In this document: positions 59,747 to 64,000 of the stretch, piece by piece
Layout: each line of letters starts with the position of its first letter
Numbering within the stretch: position 1 is the first letter of the stretch
Assembly (NCBI GenBank): GCA_029851415.1
Contig: CM056742.1
Coordinates: 14,611,736-14,675,735 of the forward strand
From: Eretmocerus hayati
Taxonomy: Eukaryota; Arthropoda; Insecta; Hymenoptera; Aphelinidae
DNA: 64,000 nucleotides
Reading direction: 5' to 3'
Program-made: the position numbers and the translations under genes
Notes under the pieces: model-generated
What the model saw: the letters and a program-made list of their open reading frames with translations, nothing else
What the model was told of the DNA's origin: nothing
The model's database searches: none

Positions 59747-60999
59747 CCGTATTTACCCGTGTAAAAGACGCACCAAAAAATCAGTTTTGAGCACTCCAAA
59801 ACAGGGATGCGTCTTGTCTATGGGTGCGTCTTATCTATGGGTGCGTCTTATCTATAGGTGCTTAATATTTTCTGTGCGGAAAATTTGTTGGCAGCACTCG
59901 TGTATAAGACGCACCAGAAATGTATAGAATACCACCATACTCAGCTGCGTATTCTTGAAATTGTACAAAATCGTAAACACGCGTGAATGTACGCGCAGTT
60001 GTGTGACTTTGTGTACGTATTTCAATTACATCGAAAACTAAGTGATCGTCATAACAGCATTGCCACATCGCGAATGAATATGATATTCAAAATTTCATCA
60101 ACTTCAGGAAGAGTGGGTCAAGATAGTGTGGCAACGTAGACCTGGTGCTGGTTCCGACCCTGATTCGATGTTGACACTAGATTCATATCGTGGTCATCTG
60201 ACTGATAATGTCAAAAAACTGTTAAGCAAGCGTAACACTGATCTTGCTGTGATTCCAGGCGGCTTAACAAGTGTGCTCCAACCACTTGGTGTGAGTGTAA
60301 ACAAACCTTTCAAAGAACATTTGAAGCAATTTTACGCAAATCACATGGCGACAACGCAGCATGAGTTCACACCAAGTGGTCGAATAAAGAAGCCATCATT
60401 GCAGCAAATCATTGACTGGATCTTTAGAGCCTGGGACAAGATCGACGAAAAGGTTATAATTCATGCATTCAAAAAGTGTTGCATCAGTAACAATCTTGAT
60501 GGCTCTGAAGATGATCTCATGTGGCAGTCACCAAAATCTGATAACGAGGCGGAGGAAGAAAGCAGCTCCGACGAGACCCATGACGACTCAGGTGATAGCG
60601 AGTGAATATTTTTACATGGACAATATTCACCAGGTATTCTTTTACGGTGAAAAACAAAACACGCAATTGTGCGATTGGACAATATGATATTAGTACAGTT
60701 TGTATCAATTGGACTGGCTCTCAGCTGTAATAGTATTGACCGTGATTCCTCTCAAGAGGCTTGCAGTCTGATTTCGAATAAGAGCGAATGTTATGGAGTG
60801 GACAATAAATGCATTGTGATATATCGAATGAATCTCTATTGTCCTTCATTTGCCCGGTTTCATCTGAAATTATTCACTCCGAGCCCTAGTAAACCGGGGT
60901 GCGTCTTATCTACTAGGTTCTTATTAATTTCCGATTCTTCCCCCCAAAAAGTGGGGTGCGTCTTATCTATAGGTGCGTCTTTTACACGGGTGAATACGG
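59747..60999 (+). mobile_element. Decayed Tigger/pogo transposon
   Basis: The ends are CCGTATTTACCCGTGTAAAA and its near-inverted copy. TA follows the right end (61000-61001), and the left flank reads CA, probably a mutated TA. Subterminal words GGTGCGTCTTATCTAT occur repeatedly near both ends (59807-59862 and 60898-60975). The interior retains only the last third of a transposase (60108-60605). It cannot move by itself. Confidence 0.88.
60108..60605 (+). pseudogene. Tigger-type transposase, C-terminal fragment
   Basis: Similarity to DDE_1 transposases starts at EEWVKIVWQRRPG, just inside an in-frame stop, and runs to TGA at 60603-60605. The second catalytic Asp is in MLTLDSYRGHLTD. The third would be expected in the QPLDV-type motif, but here the sequence is SVLQPLGVSVNKPF, a Gly in place of Asp. 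The C terminus is acidic (EAEEESSSDETHDDSGDSE). The first catalytic residue and the whole DNA-binding half are missing. The fragment is therefore a non-functional relic, though the frame is still open over about 165 codons. Confidence 0.85.
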
Positions 61000-61001
61000 T
61001 A

Positions 61002-61680
61002 GTTTTGCTGAATTGGCTCTGTATATATGCATTTCTAAAAATTAGCAATCCAATCTACTATGCCTCCAGTGTCATTGAGGCTTCCGTGTGTCATTGTAGA
61101 TCTCGTGGGAAAGACTTTTGAACCTCATTGTGCTCAATCATCAAGTGTTTCAGAGTCACCACGCCTGGTATCCAAAAAAGCTTGAATCTCTTTGGTTTTC
61201 TGAGATGTTCCAAAGTTACCTTACACCTCGAAAAAGCATGTATATTCTTTTTAAACTGTTCCAAAGTTACCCCGGTTTGCAAGGAAAACGCGAATTTTCC
61301 AGCTTTTATCCGACAAAATTGAGTCAAGGTGAGGATACACCATTGTGATGATTAAATCGTCGAGGGATTGGTATGGTTTGGTGAAACCTAGAACCATTAC
61401 CCTGGACTCGGCCTGAAAGTGCTCGAACGATACTGATTGTTTCGAGCAACTTTTTCTCGCTCCGAAATAATATTTTGAAAAAGATCGCTATAAATGAACA
61501 CACAGCCAACCGAGGCTTCCACGCCAGTGTAAAATATTGCCCACATATGCCATTAACGAGAAAGTATGGTACTACTTAGATCCGAAGATCAACATAGTTT
61601 CCAGGTAGCGGAGATATAACGAGTTTTACTCGAGTGTTCTAAAGTTACCCCTGCTTCTCAATGTTACCCAAGTTGACGTT
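61002..61680. repeat. Region with repeated TTCCAAAGTTACC motif
   Basis: TTCCAAAGTTACC occurs at about 61208 and 61259, TTCTAAAGTTACCCC at about 61637, and looser forms at about 61149 and 61661. The repetition at irregular spacing looks like subterminal motifs of an eroded MITE, but ends could not be found. A 150-codon frame overlapping the left side (60669-61121) belongs partly to the Tigger element and is not a gene. Confidence 0.35.
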
Positions 61681-64000
61681 CTCTGATAACTCAACTATCC
61701 GAAGTGGAGAAAGTATGATTGGCATTGGGTTATGATGAATGATTCCTACCGAAACAATTGAACAAACATTTTCGAAAACGTATTAAGTCAAAGGACACTT
61801 CTTTACAATTTGCAATCAATAAAAAGATCATACAAAAAATTTCCGATTTGAATATGCTCTCCAGAATTCTCAAGACCAGGATGAATATTTTAGAATCATT
61901 CTTCCTGAATAAACATTATCTGTGTGAAGGAAAATGATGGAAGAGTGGAGGTTTGCACGATCTCCAGGCAAAAATGTTCCAGTCTCTATGTTTCTATTCT
62001 CCAAACAATCCTTCCTTTCTCACAGCTTATAAGCTCACACAGTTTCGAATGGTTCCTATTCGTCTAAGAAACACAAAATATCTTTCTTAAATTTTTCAAT
62101 CTGGTGATTATATCAACAAGAAAATTAGCATTCCACAAAATCTCATATCATTTCTCAAGCGAGATTCATGAGTATAGGTCGGTCATACAGTTGAAATAAA
62201 TCCCAGTGATTATCTGTAACATTCTAAATAATCACAAAAATTCCTCTCTGACAAGAGATGATCAAAAATTTTCTAGTTACTAGTTTCCATTCCAATCTAC
62301 GCATACCCAACTGAGGGGGAAAAAAACATCAAATCAAAGCATGAAAAGTGTTATAATGTTTCGACGTCGCAGTCATCACGACGATTGACATTGATAGAAA
62401 AGCGTATACATCGACATTTTCACCATATGCATCACAATAGATGCGGTATACACATAACATCAGAAGTGTCAACATTGCACCTCGTATCTAAAATATATAT
62501 ACTATATAACATTTTAACGAACAGAGAAAATCGACGAACATCAGAGTTGACGCGGTCAACGCCTATGATGGCTAGCCACGCACGACTCGCTTGATTAAAA
62601 CAAAAGCTCACAACCTGATGTATTCATCTATCCATATACCTACATAGTGATGATGATGATGATGCGGATGCAAAAGCTTCTCTCGATGCCCCTCTTTTAC
62701 TGCTGATAATACACAATATCGCGAATTCAATGCCCCGCGAATAACTACACGCGCGCGCGCGCATTTTCAAAATCGTCCCCGCCCATATGATTCTCTTTTC
62801 TCTCCTCCCACTACTCAAAAATCTTTCTACCCCCTACTAACACTCTCCACTCATACTCATCATCAGAATGAAGTTAGCCCATTCGGGAAATTCGTATCTA
62901 TGTACGCATATATTCAGCATCACGTTCCAACTAACCTTTGTAAACCCCCGGATTGCTGATTTTATTCGTTTGTTTGCTCTCTCTCACTCTATCTTGTAGC
63001 TTCCTATCTCTTTTGCAAAACCAAATCATTTCAGAGTGGGATGTATGTAATGAATGTATGCGTGAAAATTCGAGAGATAGCTTTTGCATTGCGTACATTT
63101 TGTTAATCTTTTTAGGTTATGTGAAGGGTTGTTGGTGAGCAGGAGATGGGCTGATTTAGATAGTATGAAATTTCTCCGGGCTGTTGGTAATTTTCAATGA
63201 GTTGAAATGGGATATTCGATTGTGCCTGTTTCGATTTGATGAATTGGGAAGTGGATTGATCTGTCTATATATCAGGGCTTATTAGAGGCTGCGAGGATGA
63301 ATATCTGATTGAGATACGGATGATTGCATGAGAGATTTTGATTTGGCATTTTTAGAGCCTGTTCAATGGGATACAGTAACTGCGGGAAAAAGCTCAAAAA
63401 GTGAGCCATGTTCGGTTACTTAAAAATATGTCCGAAGGATGTCGAAAAGGATATCATACTCAGGAAACATTTTATTGGTTCTTTTTTCAACACTGTGTGC
63501 AAAAATGTACCTGTCGCTCAGAAATTCCACGTTCTCTCACACTTCGTCAAAGAATATGACAAATTTCCAGAAAGCCTAATCCTTGCATATCCTCGTGACG
63601 ATTCCAACCTTCACTTTCAGTTTGAGCCGGAAGAAGTCATTCGGAATACGATATTCAACTCTTGCGCCCATGTATCGTTAATAACCATTTTTTCATTGCC
63701 CGTAACTAGGTTGTAGAAAGTTAGAGAAAACTCTTCAAATAGATAATTTTTTAGATCTTGATAAAATTCACAAGATTTTGTAGGGATATCTATATGTCCC
63801 AACAGTGTCCATCAGGCTAAGGAATGGTTCATTTAAATGGAAGGATTTCTAATTTTTAGTGCTGATGATCATTACGAAACTCAAATCAAAAAGATTTTCA
63901 AAAGGTGTAAATCGAGAGATTCGCCGTTGATCCTCTAAATACTTCTTCCAAGAATAGATTGCAGATGAGAACAGTTTCCAAAATGTTTTTTTGGATTTCG
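61681..64000. other. No supported gene
   Basis: Contains a GAT microsatellite near 62648-62662 and a short CG alternation near 62751-62761. A 102-codon plus frame (63408-63716) begins MFGYLKICPKDVEKD. It has no recognised domain, and the minus strand is partly open too, so I leave it uncalled. Confidence 0.4.

Overview
This window reads as nuclear DNA of an animal, most likely an arthropod and probably an insect. It is AT-rich and lacks dense operon-like coding. One host gene is split into short exons by introns of 0.4 to 5.5 kb, and mobile-element debris is abundant. The species cannot be named from sequence alone, and no viral, bacterial or CRISPR feature is visible.

The only host gene I can support lies on the + strand between about 14.5 and 26.6 kb. 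Five exons (14539-14727, 20199-20385, 23715-24067, 25613-25966, 26388-26636) have AG/GT borders and compatible phases. Together they read 443 residues of a Ser/Thr/Asp-rich, poorly ordered C-terminal region ending in a stop. Its 5' exons are missing or lie outside the window, and I do not recognise the family. Several small transposons sit inside its introns.

Most of the rest is mobile elements, nearly all of inverted-repeat or fold-back type. Elements with readable ends and target-site duplications (TSDs) are: 6391-8186 (AAAT), 9590-10407 and 24674-25272 (one Tc1/mariner-type family, TA), 13209-14177 (TA), 17797-18746 (TA), 21162-22020 (TA), 30182-31104 (Tc1-type ends, TA), 36038-36481 (TA), 47081-49061 (9-bp TSD, Mutator/Foldback-like), 49891-50272 (TTAA, nested in another fold-back), 50721-55809 (full-length pogo-like transposon) and 59747-60999 (decayed Tigger/pogo element). 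Three stretches (27.3-28.4, 34.0-34.8 and 35.1-35.7 kb) hold unrelated tandem-repeat arrays followed by a common 3' module. The first two also share a 5' module.

The most interesting region is 45.4-56.1 kb, a nearly continuous chain of five inverted-repeat elements. Its centrepiece is a 5,089-bp transposon with two 1,079-bp, nearly identical terminal inverted repeats. It carries a two-exon transposase gene (about 666 residues) with a CENP-B-type DNA-binding region, a DD39D catalytic core and a C-terminal cysteine-rich domain. The reading frame is intact and the arms barely differ, so the insertion looks recent and possibly still competent.

Remaining long stretches (for example 2.0-4.6, 10.4-13.2, 31.1-33.1, 36.5-40.2, 41.3-45.4, 56.2-59.7 and 61.7-64.0 kb) hold no gene I can support.
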